From positions 1 to 38,708 of the forward strand of contig CAIQVS010000202.1 of assembly GCA_903875345.1 (NCBI GenBank): 38,708 nucleotides of DNA. Direction: 5' to 3'. Of the stretch, positions 26,297-35,944 are shown piece after piece. The stretch's first letter is position 1; each line of letters opens with the position of its first letter. A program made the translations under genes and the position numbers. The notes under the pieces were generated by a model. It made no database searches, was not told the DNA's origin, and was given only the letters and a program-made list of their open reading frames with translations. This DNA is from an uncultured Pseudomonadota bacterium. Lineage in GTDB: Bacteria; Pseudomonadota; Alphaproteobacteria; UBA9219.

Positions 26297-27043
26297 TCAA
26301 GCCGCCTTCGCGGGTTTCTTGTCGGCGGCCTTTTTGTCGCCCTTCTTGTCGGCGACAAACACGGGCTTCGGCGCCTTCGGCTTCTTGTTCTGGATATTGT
26401 CGCGCAGCAAAACGTACGTACCTTCGCTGCCCGGAACCGCGCCCTTGACCATGACGACGCCCAATTCGACATCGACGGCCACAACCTGCAAATTCAACGT
26501 CGTAACGCGGTCAACGCCCATATGTCCCGCCATCTTTTTGTTCTTGAAGACGCGACCCGGATCCTGACGGCCACCGGTTGAACCGTGGCTGCGGTGACGG
26601 ATCGACACGCCGTGCGTGGCGCGCAATCCTTTAAAATTCCAGCGCTTCATCGGACCGGCAAAGCCCTTACCGATCGTGGTCGAGATCACGTCTACCAGCT
26701 GACCGGCCTTGAAATGATCGGCCTTGAGTTCGGTACCGACGTCCAGAATCGCATCGTCATCGACGCGGAATTCGACCAGCTTCATCTTCGGCTCGACCTT
26801 TGCTTGGGCATAAACCCCGCGCATCGCCTTCGACACGTTCTTGACCTTGGCCTTGCCGTAACCGACCTGAACGGCGCTGTAGCCATTCTTGTCCTTGGTA
26901 CGCACGCCCGTGACCTGAACATTGTCCAGCTTCAGAACCGTAACCGGAACATGCTCGCCATGTTCATCGAACACGCGGGTCATACCGATTTTCTTGGTGA
27001 GCAAACCGGCGCGGAGAGCTTTTGTTTTTGTTGTCGTTGTCAT
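26297..27043 (-). CDS. rplC: 50S ribosomal protein L3 with Lys/Ala-rich tail
   Basis: A 248-residue L3 (uL3), an early assembly protein whose loop reaches the peptidyl transferase centre. [23 protein letters not shown] and [21 protein letters not shown] (with the conserved Gln of the methylated loop) are diagnostic. About 35 C-terminal residues rich in Lys, Ala and Pro extend beyond E. coli L3, as seen in alphaproteobacteria. It starts three bases after rpsJ. Confidence 0.97.
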   Translation of the reverse strand: MTTTTKTKALRAGLLTKKIGMTRVFDEHGEHVPVTVLKLDNVQVTGVRTKDKNGYSAVQVGYGKAKVKNVSKAMRGVYAQAKVEPKMKLVEFRVDDDAILDVGTELKADHFKAGQLVDVISTTIGKGFAGPMKRWNFKGLRATHGVSIRHRSHGSTGGRQDPGRVFKNKKMAGHMGVDRVTTLNLQVVAVDVELGVVMVKGAVPGSEGTYVLLRDNIQNKKPKAPKPVFVADKKGDKKAADKKPAKAA

Positions 27044-27046
27044 GGC

Positions 27047-27355
27047 TTACACCCTGATCTCAACATCGACGCCAGCGGCGAGGTCGATCTTCGACAACGC
27101 GTCGATCGTCTGCGGCGTCGGCTCCAGAATATCCAGCAAGCGGCGATGCGTGCGGATTTCGAACTGGTCACGCGATTTTTTGTCGACGTGCGGACCGCGA
27201 TTGACCGTGAATTTTTCGATCCATGTGGGCAACGGGATGGGGCCACGCACCTGCGCGCCCGTGCGCTTCGCCGTGCTGATGATCTCGCTGGTCGCGTGAT
27301 CGAGCATGCGATGATCAAACGCTTTCAAGCGTATCCGTATCGTCTGCGTGTCCAT
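27047..27355 (-). CDS. rpsJ: 30S ribosomal protein S10
   Basis: A 102-residue S10 (uS10, NusE), a 30S head protein that also joins NusB in antitermination. [19 protein letters not shown] and [22 protein letters not shown] are diagnostic. It heads the S10 operon. AAGG precedes the ATG. A small ORF lies in the 309-base gap between it and tuf. Confidence 0.97.
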   Translation of the reverse strand: MDTQTIRIRLKAFDHRMLDHATSEIISTAKRTGAQVRGPIPLPTWIEKFTVNRGPHVDKKSRDQFEIRTHRRLLDILEPTPQTIDALSKIDLAAGVDVEIRV

Positions 27356-27427
27356 GTTCCGTTACCTTATTCCAGTCTTCAATTCCGTTTCTGCGCTGCA
27401 ATTTTTCTTGCTTTACCAAAGACGCAT

Positions 27428-27598
27428 TCAGCCTTGGTTCAGTTGACCGCTGGGAGAAACTATCCCGTACCAAATAATTTGTTGCCGCTCGGGACGGTAA
27501 TCCCCCTGCTCAGGTAACCGCGATCGACCTTGCGATACCGCCCCCCTCTGCTTGGCCAAATATTCTCTGCCTTCTTCGGTCTCAAACCAGCTCTTCAC
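27428..27598 (-). CDS. Small ORF between tuf and rpsJ, possibly frameshifted
   Basis: A 56-codon ORF from GTG 27598 to TGA 27428, with GAAGGAG nine bases before the start. It begins MKSWFETEEGREYLAKQRG. At codons 18-20 is a run of six G. If one G is removed, the frame continues as RYRKVDRGYLSRGITVPSG and ends at a TAG after 46 residues, and that alternative frame has codon choice more like the genome (CGC, GTC, CTG, AGC). So this may be a small gene with an error, a frameshift site, or a broken gene. I do not recognise it. The rest of the tuf-rpsJ gap holds a hairpin and 72 bases before rpsJ without evident feature. Confidence 0.4.
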   Translation of the reverse strand: MKSWFETEEGREYLAKQRGAVSQGRSRLPEQGDYRPERQQIIWYGIVSPSGQLNQG

Positions 27599-27624
27599 AG
27601 CACTTAACTCCTTCGCTTAGTTAG

Positions 27625-27652
27625 TCCCGCATCCCGTCGCCGGAATGCGGGA
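27625..27652. repeat. Hairpin repeat downstream of tuf
   Basis: Arms TCCCGCAT (27625-27632) and ATGCGGGA (27645-27652), extended inward by CCG/CGG after one mismatch. It lies 12 bases after the tuf stop on the tuf strand. No T run follows in that direction, so it is a weak candidate for an intrinsic terminator and looks more like a palindromic repeat of the sort common in alphaproteobacterial intergenic regions, or an mRNA 3'-end stabiliser. Confidence 0.6.
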
Positions 27653-27664
27653 ACTTAATTTTTC

Positions 27665-28852
27665 TTACTCCACAATCTTCGCCACGACTCCGGCGCCGAC
27701 GGTGCGACCGCCTTCGCGGATAGCGAAACGCAGGCCTTCGTCCATCGCGATCGGCGCAATCAAATGCACTTCGACCGAAATGTTGTCGCCGGGCATCACC
27801 ATTTCCGTACCCGCAGGCAGGATCACTTCGCCGGTCACATCCGTCGTGCGGAAGTAGAACTGCGGGCGATAGTTGGTAAAGAACGGCGTGTGACGGCCAC
27901 CTTCATCCTTGGTCAGGATGTAGCATTCAGCCTTGAACTTGGTGTGCGGCGTGATCGAGCCGGGCTTGGCCAAAACCTGACCACGCTCGACTTCTTCGCG
28001 CTTCGTACCGCGCAGCAGAGCGCCGATATTGTCGCCCGCTTCACCTTGATCGAGCAGCTTGCGGAACATTTCGACGCCGGTCACGACCGTCTTCTGCGTC
28101 GGACGGAGGCCGACGATTTCGACTTCTTCGTTGACCTTAATAATGCCGCGTTCGACGCGACCGGTAACAACGGTACCACGACCAGAGATCGAGAACACGT
28201 CTTCGACCGGCATCAAGAAGGGCTTGTCCTTCGGACGATCGGGTTGCGGGATGAACGCATCAACGGCTTCCATCAGCTTGAGGATCGCTTGCTCGCCCAG
28301 TTCCGGATTCTTGTCTTCGAGCGCGCAAAGCGCCGAACCGCGAATGATCGGGGTCTTGTCGCCGGGGAACTGATACTTGGTCAGCAGGTCGCGAATTTCC
28401 ATTTCGACCAGCTCGGCCAGTTCCGGATCGGCCATATCCATCTTGTTCATGAAGACGACGATCGAAGGAACACCAACCTGACGGGCGAGCAGGATATGCT
28501 CACGGGTCTGGGGCATCGGACCATCGGCAGCCGACACAACGAGGATCGCGCCGTCCATCTGCGCCGCGCCGGTGATCATATTCTTGACGTAGTCGGCATG
28601 GCCGGGGCAATCGACGTGCGCGTAATGGCGGTTCTTGGTTTCGTATTCGACGTGCGCTGTCGAAATCGTGATGCCGCGCGCGCGTTCTTCCGGCGCCTTG
28701 TCAATCTGATCATAGGCGGTGAACACCGCGCCGCCAGTCTTGGCCAAAATCTTGGTGATCGCTGCCGTCAGCGATGTTTTACCATGATCGACGTGACCAA
28801 TGGTACCAATGTTGCAGTGCGGCTTGTTACGTTCGAACTTTGCTTTTGCCAT
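27665..28852 (-). CDS. tuf: Elongation factor Tu
   Basis: A 395-residue GTPase that delivers aminoacyl-tRNA. G motifs are GHVDHGKT (19-26), DCPGHADY and NKMD, and the effector loop carries [15 protein letters not shown]. The C-terminal beta barrels include [17 protein letters not shown] and [15 protein letters not shown]. It follows fusA by 55 bases in the str operon. Only this copy is in the window. Confidence 0.98.
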   Translation of the reverse strand: MAKAKFERNKPHCNIGTIGHVDHGKTSLTAAITKILAKTGGAVFTAYDQIDKAPEERARGITISTAHVEYETKNRHYAHVDCPGHADYVKNMITGAAQMDGAILVVSAADGPMPQTREHILLARQVGVPSIVVFMNKMDMADPELAELVEMEIRDLLTKYQFPGDKTPIIRGSALCALEDKNPELGEQAILKLMEAVDAFIPQPDRPKDKPFLMPVEDVFSISGRGTVVTGRVERGIIKVNEEVEIVGLRPTQKTVVTGVEMFRKLLDQGEAGDNIGALLRGTKREEVERGQVLAKPGSITPHTKFKAECYILTKDEGGRHTPFFTNYRPQFYFRTTDVTGEVILPAGTEMVMPGDNISVEVHLIAPIAMDEGLRFAIREGGRTVGAGVVAKIVE

Positions 28853-28907
28853 TTTACTCTCTCCGTTTTCCCCAGTTTGTTGAGAACGACTGCTTAAAAA
28901 CCGCCAG

Positions 28908-31010
28908 CTAACCCGCCAGCTTCAACTTGATTTCCGCCGCGATGGACGACGGGACTTGTTCGTAATGATCAAATTCCATCGTGTAGCTACCGCGACCCTT
29001 GGTCATGCCGCGCAGTTTTCCGACATACTTGAACATCATTTCTAGCGGCACCATCGCCGGAATCGTGCGGGCGATGCCACGGCTGCCCTGTTCGCCGATA
29101 ACGGCGCGCTTCGAGGACAAATCACCGATAACGTCGCCGACGAATTCATCCGGCACGGTCACTTCGACCTTCATGATCGGTTCCAGAAGCACCGGACCCG
29201 CCTTGGCCATGCCTTCGCGGAAGGCGGCGCGCGCCGCGATTTCGAACGCCAGCGCCGACGAGTCAACATCGTGATACGCGCCGTCGATCAAAGTTGCCTT
29301 GAAATCGATAGTCGGAAAGCCCGCCATCACGCCGGTATTGAGAGCCGCCGCGAGGCCTTTCTCAACGCCCGGAATAAATTCCTTCGGAATAGCGCCGCCG
29401 ACAACCTTGCTTACGAACTCATAGCCAGCGCCCGGTTCTTGCGGCTCAAACTCAATAATGACGCGCGCGAACTGGCCTGAACCGCCCGATTGCTTTTTGT
29501 GCGTGTAATCGACCGTGTATTTCTTGGTGATGGTTTCGCGATACGCAACCTGTGGCGCGCCGACATTGACTTCGACCTTATAGGTACGCAACAGAATGTC
29601 GACCTTGATGTCGAGATGCAGTTCGCCCATGCCCTTGATCGTCGTCTGCCCGGTTTCCGCATTGGTGGCAAGACGGAAGGACGGATCTTCGCGCACGAGA
29701 TCAAGCAAGGCGCCTGTCATTTTGTCCTGATCGCCCTTGGTCTTCGGCTCGATCGACATTTCGATAACCGGCTCTGGGAAATCCATACGCTCAAGGATGA
29801 TCGGGTTCTCGATATCGCAAAGCGTCTGGCCGGTCGTCGTATCCTTCAGCGCCGCGAGAGCGACGATGTCGCCTGCGAAAGCTTCCTTGATTTCTTCACG
29901 GGTGTTGGCATGCATCAACAACATGCGACCGACTCGTTCGCGCTCGTCCTTGATGCTGTTCTGAATATAGGTGCCGGTATTCAACGTGCCGGAATAAATG
30001 CGCACGAAAGTCAACGAGCCGACGAACGCGTCCTTGATGACCTTGAACGCAAGACCGGCAAACGGCTCCGAGTCCAGAGGCTTGCGGCTGATCGTATTCG
30101 CTTCTTCGTTTTCCGCCGTGATGGTCACGCCCGGCTTGAAGCCCTTGACCGCGCCAATGTCCTGCGGCGACGGCAGATAATCGACAACGGCATCGAGCAG
30201 AGGCTGCACGCCCTTGTTCTTGAACGAGGCGCCGCAAAGGATCGGCACGAACTTCATGCTGATCGTACCCTTGCGGATACACGCGTCCATCAGTTCAACG
30301 GTAGGCTCCGTGCCGCCGAGATACGCTTCCAAAGCCGCGTCGTCGCATTCAACCAGCGTTTCGATCATCATCTGACGATACTTCAGCGCTTCATCCATCA
30401 TGTCGGCGGGAATGTCTTCGTCGTGATAGTTCGCGCCGAGCGCTTCGTTTTCCCAGATCACGGCCTTCATGCGGCGCAGATCGACGATACCCTTGAAGTC
30501 GCTGCCGTTACCAATCGGCAACTGCAGAATAATGATGTCCGGCGTCAGCTGCTTCTTGATCATTTCGACGCAGCGATAGAAATTGGCGCCGGTGCGGTCC
30601 ATCTTGTTGACGAACACCATGCGCGAAACATCGTACTTGTCGCCTTGACGCCACACGGTTTCGGTTTGCGGCTCTACGCCAGCGACGGCGTCAAGCAGGC
30701 ATACGGCACCGTCAAGCACGCGCATCGAACGTTCGACTTCAATCGTGAAGTCGACGTGTCCGGGCGTATCAATAATGTTGATGCGATGATTCTTCCAGAA
30801 GGTCGTCGTCGCGGCGGACGTGATCGTGATGCCACGCTCCTGCTCCTGCTCCATGTAATCCATGGTTGCAGTGCCTTCGTGAACTTCACCGATTTTGTAG
30901 GACTTGCCGGTGTAATAGAGAATACGCTCGGTCGTCGTCGTTTTGCCGGCATCGATATGCGCCATGATGCCGATATTGCGATACTTCTCGATGGGAGTTT
31001 GACGAGACAT
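28908..31010 (-). CDS. fusA: Elongation factor G
   Basis: A 700-residue translocase GTPase. The P-loop [19 protein letters not shown], the switch [23 protein letters not shown] and [10 protein letters not shown] are intact, and domain IV contains [16 protein letters not shown] and the loop region [13 protein letters not shown]. It is the bacterial housekeeping EF-G type. It starts 12 bases after rpsG. Confidence 0.98.
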   Translation of the reverse strand: MSRQTPIEKYRNIGIMAHIDAGKTTTTERILYYTGKSYKIGEVHEGTATMDYMEQEQERGITITSAATTTFWKNHRINIIDTPGHVDFTIEVERSMRVLDGAVCLLDAVAGVEPQTETVWRQGDKYDVSRMVFVNKMDRTGANFYRCVEMIKKQLTPDIIILQLPIGNGSDFKGIVDLRRMKAVIWENEALGANYHDEDIPADMMDEALKYRQMMIETLVECDDAALEAYLGGTEPTVELMDACIRKGTISMKFVPILCGASFKNKGVQPLLDAVVDYLPSPQDIGAVKGFKPGVTITAENEEANTISRKPLDSEPFAGLAFKVIKDAFVGSLTFVRIYSGTLNTGTYIQNSIKDERERVGRMLLMHANTREEIKEAFAGDIVALAALKDTTTGQTLCDIENPIILERMDFPEPVIEMSIEPKTKGDQDKMTGALLDLVREDPSFRLATNAETGQTTIKGMGELHLDIKVDILLRTYKVEVNVGAPQVAYRETITKKYTVDYTHKKQSGGSGQFARVIIEFEPQEPGAGYEFVSKVVGGAIPKEFIPGVEKGLAAALNTGVMAGFPTIDFKATLIDGAYHDVDSSALAFEIAARAAFREGMAKAGPVLLEPIMKVEVTVPDEFVGDVIGDLSSKRAVIGEQGSRGIARTIPAMVPLEMMFKYVGKLRGMTKGRGSYTMEFDHYEQVPSSIAAEIKLKLAG

Positions 31011-31022
31011 AACGTGTTTTCC

Positions 31023-31496
31023 TTACCAACGGAAATGGGAGAAGGCTTTGTTGGCCTCTGCCATGCGGTGCGTGTCTTCGCGTTTCTTGACCGACGCGCC
31101 ATTCTGGTTGGCGGCGGCATAAATTTCCCCCGCCAGCCGATCCGTCATCGTGTGTTCGGAACGGGCGCGAGCTGCCGTAATGATCCAGCGCATCGCCAGA
31201 GCAATACCGCGATCCATACGCACATCGACCGGAACCTGATAGGTGGCACCACCGACGCGACGTGAACGCACCTCCAGATGCGGACGGACGTTTTCGATAG
31301 CCGTCTTGAAAATTTCCAGCGCGTTGCCGTTCTTGGCCTGACGCTGAATCTTTTCCAGAGCGCCATAGATGATCTGTTCGGCGGCAGACTTCTTGCCGTC
31401 ATACATCAGGACGTTCATGAACTTGGTGATGAGAATCTCGCCGAACTTGGGATCCGGGAGAACTTCACGTTTTTCTGCGCGATGACGACGAGACAT
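31023..31496 (-). CDS. rpsG: 30S ribosomal protein S7
   Basis: A 157-residue S7 (uS7), the head assembly initiator that also, in E. coli, represses the str operon. [19 protein letters not shown] and [18 protein letters not shown] are diagnostic, with NKAFSHFRW at the end. It follows rpsL by 12 bases. Confidence 0.97.
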   Translation of the reverse strand: MSRRHRAEKREVLPDPKFGEILITKFMNVLMYDGKKSAAEQIIYGALEKIQRQAKNGNALEIFKTAIENVRPHLEVRSRRVGGATYQVPVDVRMDRGIALAMRWIITAARARSEHTMTDRLAGEIYAAANQNGASVKKREDTHRMAEANKAFSHFRW

Positions 31497-31508
31497 GTTG
31501 AGATCCCC

Positions 31509-31880
31509 TTACTTCGGCCGCTTGGCGCCATATTGCGAACGACGCTTCTTGCGATCCTTAACGCCTTGCGTGTCGAGCACGCCACGGATGATGTGGTAAC
31601 GAACGCCGGGCAAATCCTTAACGCGGCCGCCGCGAATCATGACGACGCTGTGTTCCTGCAGATTGTGACCTTCGCCCGGAATGTAGCTGATGACTTCGTG
31701 ACCGTTGGTCAGGCGCACGCGCGCGACCTTACGCAAAGCCGAGTTCGGCTTCTTCGGCGTCGTCGTGTAAACGCGGGTGCAGACGCCGCGCTTCTGCGGG
31801 CATTCCTGCAAAGCCGGAACCTTGTCGCGCGCACGCTGCGGGCGGCGCTTCTTGCGTATCAGCTGGTTAACTGTAGGCAT
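31509..31880 (-). CDS. rpsL: 30S ribosomal protein S12
   Basis: A 123-residue S12 (uS12) at the decoding centre. The loop [19 protein letters not shown] carries Lys43, and [14 protein letters not shown] carries the second decoding-site lysine; both are the streptomycin-sensitive wild-type residues. ATG 31880 ([13 protein letters not shown]) follows GGAG; an upstream in-frame start is not conserved. It is the first gene of the str operon. Confidence 0.97.
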   Translation of the reverse strand: MPTVNQLIRKKRRPQRARDKVPALQECPQKRGVCTRVYTTTPKKPNSALRKVARVRLTNGHEVISYIPGEGHNLQEHSVVMIRGGRVKDLPGVRYHIIRGVLDTQGVKDRKKRRSQYGAKRPK

Positions 31881-32296
31881 CCGATCTCCGTTTATCCGTC
31901 GTTCCACACGTAAAAAACACAAAACCCCGTCCGAGCACGCCCATTCGCGCTCTGAAGAGGACTATTACCTAACACCTTGCAACCCGCTCGCCGCCAAACT
32001 TCCGGCGACAGCCGTTTCATTGCCAGAGGCTATGTAACTTTTGCGACATCCGGAACCGCGTCTGGATTGATGATCCACCACCGACTCCGAAAAGGCAGGC
32101 GGTTTCTATGATCTTTTTCCCAACGCGTCAAGCCAATTTAATGGTTTCTTGAGGAATTTCTTATCCGGTTTCACGGATTTTCTTATGATTGGAGAAATCT
32201 CGAAAAGACTTTCGCTTAATTTTTCAGGCCAACCTATTGAAAGCCATTCCCGAAACGGGCTACAAAGACAGATTGTCCAGCCAAAGCGAGCCGCTC
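31881..32296. other. Divergent intergenic region rpsL/fabZ
   Basis: About 415 bases between the divergent rpsL and fabZ. I see no credible gene. On the plus strand a candidate fabZ promoter lies at 32161-32189, overlapping a small inverted repeat (ATCCG/CGGAT, 32163-32178). On the minus strand the str operon promoter must lie here, but I find no convincing pair of boxes. An in-frame upstream extension of fabZ to TTG 32189 is judged not translated. Confidence 0.5.
32161..32189 (+). promoter_or_regulatory. Candidate fabZ-lpxA promoter
   Basis: TTATCC (32161-32166), 17 bases, TATGAT (32184-32189). The -10 is 5 of 6, the -35 is weak. It would give a leader of about 100 bases before fabZ. Confidence 0.35.
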
Positions 32297-32800
32297 ATGA
32301 CCAAGCCTAAAACTGATGTCGCCCCGACGAACACGATTGATGTCGCCGGGATTATGGCACGAATCCCCCACCGTTACCCAATGTTGCTGATCGACCGAGT
32401 CGTCGACGTCGTGCTTGGCGAGAGCTGCACCGGAATCAAGAACGTCAGCGCCAACGAGCCCGTATTTCAGGGGCATTTCCCCGGCCACCCGATCATGCCG
32501 GGCGTGTTCATCATCGAAGCGATGGCGCAAACTTCGGCGACTCTGGTCGTCGCTTCGCTGGAAGGCGTAAGCTGCGACACGCATGTCGTGTACTTTATGA
32601 CAATCGAAAGCGCGCGTTTCCGCAAGCCGGTCGTCCCCGGCGATCGCCTCCATATCAAAGTCAAAAAAGACCGTCAGCGCGGCAGCGTCTGGAAGTTTCG
32701 CGGCGAAGCCTACGTTGGCGATGTTCTGTGCGCCGAGGCGGTTTACACCGCGATGCTGGTTCCAAAAGGCGACACTCAGCCGGAATCCACGGCAGGATAA
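32297..32800 (+). CDS. fabZ: 3-hydroxyacyl-ACP dehydratase FabZ
   Basis: A 167-residue hot-dog-fold dehydratase that removes water from (3R)-hydroxyacyl-ACP in fatty acid elongation. The catalytic His60 is in GHFPGHPIMPGV and Glu74 in FIIEAMAQ; IPHRYPMLLIDRVVD is the typical N-terminal segment. I start at ATG 32297 (MTKPKTDVAP), since the upstream extension is not like the family. lpxA follows after six bases, the usual pairing, but lpxD, which normally lies upstream, is replaced by the rpsL end of the ribosomal cluster. Confidence 0.95.
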   Translation: MTKPKTDVAPTNTIDVAGIMARIPHRYPMLLIDRVVDVVLGESCTGIKNVSANEPVFQGHFPGHPIMPGVFIIEAMAQTSATLVVASLEGVSCDTHVVYFMTIESARFRKPVVPGDRLHIKVKKDRQRGSVWKFRGEAYVGDVLCAEAVYTAMLVPKGDTQPESTAG

Positions 32801-32806
32801 CCCGGT

Positions 32807-33607
32807 ATGGCAACGCACATTCACGCGACGGCGATCGTCGATCCGGCAGCGCAGATTGGCGCGAACGTCTCCGTAGGCCCCTATTGCGTTATCGGCGCGA
32901 ATGTCCGGTTGGACGATGGGGTTCAGTTGCTCTCGCACGTCGTTATCGACGGACGCACGAGCATCGGCGCGAACACCGTCGTCTATCCTTTCGCCTCGCT
33001 CGGCCACCGTCCGCAGGATTTGAAATACAAGGGCGAGCCCTCGACGCTTGAGATCGGCGCGAACAATCAGATTCGCGAGCATGTGACGATGAATCCCGGC
33101 ACCGAAGGCGGCGGCATGATCACGCGCGTCGGCGACAACTGCCTGTTCATGATGGCGGCGCACGTCGCGCATGATTGCCAGCTCGGCAACAACGTCATCC
33201 TCGCCAACAACGCCACGCTCGCGGGGCATGTCACGATCGGCGATTTCGTCATCATCGGCGGCCTGTCCGCCGTGCATCAATTCGTGCGCATCGGCTCCTA
33301 CGCGATCATCGGCGGCATGTCGGGCGTCGAAAGCGACGTCATTCCCTTCGGCCTCGTCAAAGGCGAACGCGCGCATCTGGCCGGTTTAAATATGGTCGGT
33401 CTGGAACGCCGGGGATTCAGCCGCGACGATGTCCGCGCCTTGCGCAGCGCCTACCGCATGTTGTTCGCGCCGGAAGGCACGCTCGCCGAACGGCTTGAGG
33501 AAACGGCAACGCACTATAAGAATCAGGAACAGGTTGGGCGCATCGTTGAATTCATCCGCGCCGACTCCAGCCGTCCGCTCTGCCAGCCGAAGAGCGACGA
33601 GGATTAG
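32807..33607 (+). CDS. lpxA: UDP-GlcNAc acyltransferase LpxA
   Basis: A 266-residue left-handed beta-helix enzyme that adds the 3-hydroxyacyl chain to UDP-GlcNAc, the first step of lipid A synthesis. Hexapeptide repeats run from about residue 5 to 185. The active-site histidines are in AAHVAHDCQLG (His119 and His122; the latter matches the catalytic His). LNMVGLERRGFS and ALRSAYRMLF mark the C-terminal helical domain. Its product is made in the cytoplasm from the FabZ pathway substrate. lpxI and lpxB, which often follow, are absent here. Confidence 0.96.
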   Translation: MATHIHATAIVDPAAQIGANVSVGPYCVIGANVRLDDGVQLLSHVVIDGRTSIGANTVVYPFASLGHRPQDLKYKGEPSTLEIGANNQIREHVTMNPGTEGGGMITRVGDNCLFMMAAHVAHDCQLGNNVILANNATLAGHVTIGDFVIIGGLSAVHQFVRIGSYAIIGGMSGVESDVIPFGLVKGERAHLAGLNMVGLERRGFSRDDVRALRSAYRMLFAPEGTLAERLEETATHYKNQEQVGRIVEFIRADSSRPLCQPKSDED

Positions 33608-33647
33608 GCGGAGACAGGGGCTGCAGCTTCTTGAGAAAGTCTGCGCC

Positions 33648-34136
33648 TCACAACGTTGGGGCAGACCTCGCACCAGAAACGCCGACAACCGCCGATGCCC
33701 CCCCATAATTCCTCCCCTTTGGAACGGCAGGACTGGCCGCAACACGTCCTCCATCTACTTGGACTGAATGGCCATATCGATTCCTGTCCCATGCTTCCTG
33801 TCTCACATCCATACCGACAGCATCGGCTACAGTTTGCGCCATCTTTCCGGCTTCTGCTCGCCGACATCCCGTCACAAAGAACCGCACCATGTACCAGCGA
33901 TCAACCGGACAGCCACTGTAGGGGCCATCGCCAAAGACATCCGAGTCGCGGTGGTTTGCCACACTGGCTGTTATCCCTAGAACTCCCCGCACTTGATCGG
34001 CAATTTCCCGCTTTTTTGCCTCTGTCAATCCATCAACAACTATATAGAAGTGGGGAAAATTGTCTCTGTGGAACCAAAAACCGGAATCACCATCAAGCCG
34101 AAACTCAGGGTTGTCTGGATGGACGGCAACAGCCAT
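33648..34136 (-). CDS. Unrecognised 162-residue protein
   Basis: I do not recognise this protein. ATG 34136 is preceded by AAGGAG at eight bases, which favours it over an upstream in-frame start at 34175. There is no signal peptide or membrane helix. Two similar strand-helix units are visible: HFYIVVDGLTEAKKREIADQV (30-50) and YMVRFFVTGCRRAEAGKMAQ (82-101), suggesting a duplicated alpha/beta domain. Aromatic residues cluster at 20-31 (FWFHRDNFPHFY). The last 30 residues are Gly/Ala/Ser-rich and probably disordered. It lies alone between lpxA (convergent) and the lytic transglycosylase. Confidence 0.65.
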   Translation of the reverse strand: MAVAVHPDNPEFRLDGDSGFWFHRDNFPHFYIVVDGLTEAKKREIADQVRGVLGITASVANHRDSDVFGDGPYSGCPVDRWYMVRFFVTGCRRAEAGKMAQTVADAVGMDVRQEAWDRNRYGHSVQVDGGRVAASPAVPKGRNYGGASAVVGVSGARSAPTL

Positions 34137-34229
34137 AATAAGAACTCCTTCATATACAAGGGAAACGTTTCGCAAGCGTAAGCTTGGCGGAATTGCCCCG
34201 TCAAGCGGAAACGTTCGTTAAATATTGAC

Positions 34230-35873
34230 CTACCGCCCGTCATTACTCGCGAGCTTGACGTCTGACACAGCGTCACGCTGCGTATCCATAATGTCGTCAC
34301 GCAAGGCAAAGCTCGGCCATTCGCCGCGCGCGAGCTGCGCCAAAGCCGAGGCCGGTTGCCCAAGGCGGGCGCGATAGATCACATAGTGCATCAACACCTG
34401 CTGCACGTAGTCGCGCGTTTGGCGCACAGGCAGGCTTTCGATAAACAGCAAAGGATCGTGTTGCGTCGTTTCATTCAGCCAATGCGCCGCGCGATTCGGC
34501 CCTCCGTTATAGGCCGCCAGCAACAACAATAGATTGTCGCCGATATTTGGCTGCGCCGCGAGACTCTTCACATAGCCCTGCCCCAAAGCCAGATTTATTG
34601 TGGGATCGAGAAGCCGTCCTGAGCATGTGCCGATCGAAGCGCCTTCTCCGGACACGGAACGCGCCGTCGAAGGCATCAGCTGCATCAAGCCGCAAGCGCC
34701 GCGATCGCTGATCGCCATTGGATCGAATTGGGATTCATGCCGCATCACGGCAAAAAGCAAGGCGCGATCGACCTGAAATCCTTCGGTCGGACGCCATTCC
34801 GGAAGAGGATACAAAGCGGCATCGTAGAATTTGCCGTTATCATTGACCGCTATCGCGCCGAGCTTGAGCGCCAAAGACGGCATATGCGCAAGATCAGCCA
34901 AGGCCACCATTGCGTCCTGAACATCGCGCCGTCCTTGCGGATTCAGGTTATGCAATTCGGCCTCCGCCAGATCCGGCTTGCCGATTTGCATCAACGCCAA
35001 AGCCCGCCAACCGGACGCATAAGAGATAAGGACTTTCTTTTGCGTTTCGCCGAATTGCGGCAAACGCCACGACCACGCGGCATCCCGCCCCAGAAGATTG
35101 TTGGCGATCATGCCGTAGAAACTATGGGGTTGATCGCCCGCCTGACGGAGCCAGTAATAGGCATCCTCCGTATCGCCGGAGCGTTTCAAGGAACGGTAAG
35201 CCCAGAAAGCCGCAGCGGCGCGATCCCAAGACGACAAGCCCTTCTGGATCGCCAGCCGCGAAAAAATCAGACTCGCCTTGGACGCGTCGCCCTGTTTCCA
35301 TGCCTTGATGCCGCTGACCCAGACCGAGCGAAAGGCGTGATCGCCATCCTCGGTCCAAAACCCAAGCGGACCGCCATAACCGGCTCCAGCCCATAATCCG
35401 CTGGCGGCAGGCTTGGTCAGGTTAACGCCTTGTCCGGCAGACGCCTTCTGCGCCAACCGGTAAATCTGACCGGCTTCCGGCAAGCTTCCATAGGAGAGAA
35501 GCCAAGATTGCAGTTCCCCGGATGTAGCAGCGCGGCGCCGATACCGATCCGCCAGAACATGGCCAAACAACCGCCGCTCGGAAAGAAGCGCGCTGTCTTG
35601 ATCCGCCGTCTTCCAATCGCCTTTGGCCTGCGCCCCGAAGATAGCGCGATAGAGGTCAGCGTCTTGAGGGGAAAGAACTTGCAGATTAACGGTAACGTCC
35701 GATTGGATCTGCGGCAAGCCGACCGCTCCTTGTTGCGGCGCATGCTCGGCAACAAGAGAAGTATTCATAGCTTCAATTCGAGTATTTGATCCCATCAGGA
35801 AAAAAAATACCGTGGCCGTCGTCAATCGTGAAAGACGGATTCGCAAACGCTTCTGGGCTGTAGTCTGTTTCAT
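34230..35873 (-). CDS. Soluble lytic murein transglycosylase (Slt family)
   Basis: A 547-residue periplasmic peptidoglycan-cleaving enzyme. An N-terminal hydrophobic stretch (about 17-30) preceded by Arg/Lys residues acts as signal peptide. A long helical superhelix-like region (about 60-360, with TPR-like segments such as AAFWAYRSLKRSGDTEDAYYW) is followed by the SLT catalytic domain: catalytic Glu380 in VMRHESQFDP, GLMQLMPSTA, and AAYNGGPNRA. It splits the glycan with formation of anhydromuramic acid. The layout matches Slt70 rather than short MltC/E types. It is upstream-independent with no clear promoter; UDG lies 71 bases away on the same strand. Confidence 0.92.
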   Translation of the reverse strand: MKQTTAQKRLRIRLSRLTTATVFFFLMGSNTRIEAMNTSLVAEHAPQQGAVGLPQIQSDVTVNLQVLSPQDADLYRAIFGAQAKGDWKTADQDSALLSERRLFGHVLADRYRRRAATSGELQSWLLSYGSLPEAGQIYRLAQKASAGQGVNLTKPAASGLWAGAGYGGPLGFWTEDGDHAFRSVWVSGIKAWKQGDASKASLIFSRLAIQKGLSSWDRAAAAFWAYRSLKRSGDTEDAYYWLRQAGDQPHSFYGMIANNLLGRDAAWSWRLPQFGETQKKVLISYASGWRALALMQIGKPDLAEAELHNLNPQGRRDVQDAMVALADLAHMPSLALKLGAIAVNDNGKFYDAALYPLPEWRPTEGFQVDRALLFAVMRHESQFDPMAISDRGACGLMQLMPSTARSVSGEGASIGTCSGRLLDPTINLALGQGYVKSLAAQPNIGDNLLLLLAAYNGGPNRAAHWLNETTQHDPLLFIESLPVRQTRDYVQQVLMHYVIYRARLGQPASALAQLARGEWPSFALRDDIMDTQRDAVSDVKLASNDGR

Positions 35874-35944
35874 AGTGTCGGGTTGTTAGTCGGGATATTA
35901 ATTCTGGGCAAGAGAAATCGAACGCTGATTATAGTTAACGCTGT

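Noticed and set aside
27764-28897. 377-codon open frame on the plus strand opposite tuf
   Set aside because: Antisense mirror of EF-Tu, a known artefact of codon bias in this gene.
29490-31265. 591-codon open frame on the plus strand opposite fusA and rpsG
   Set aside because: It is fully antisense to two highly conserved genes, its product is rich in His, Arg and Asp as expected from a mirror frame of biased codons, and no family is recognisable.
32234-33376. 380-codon open frame on the minus strand opposite fabZ and lpxA
   Set aside because: Mirror of two certain genes; the composition reflects the reversed frame.
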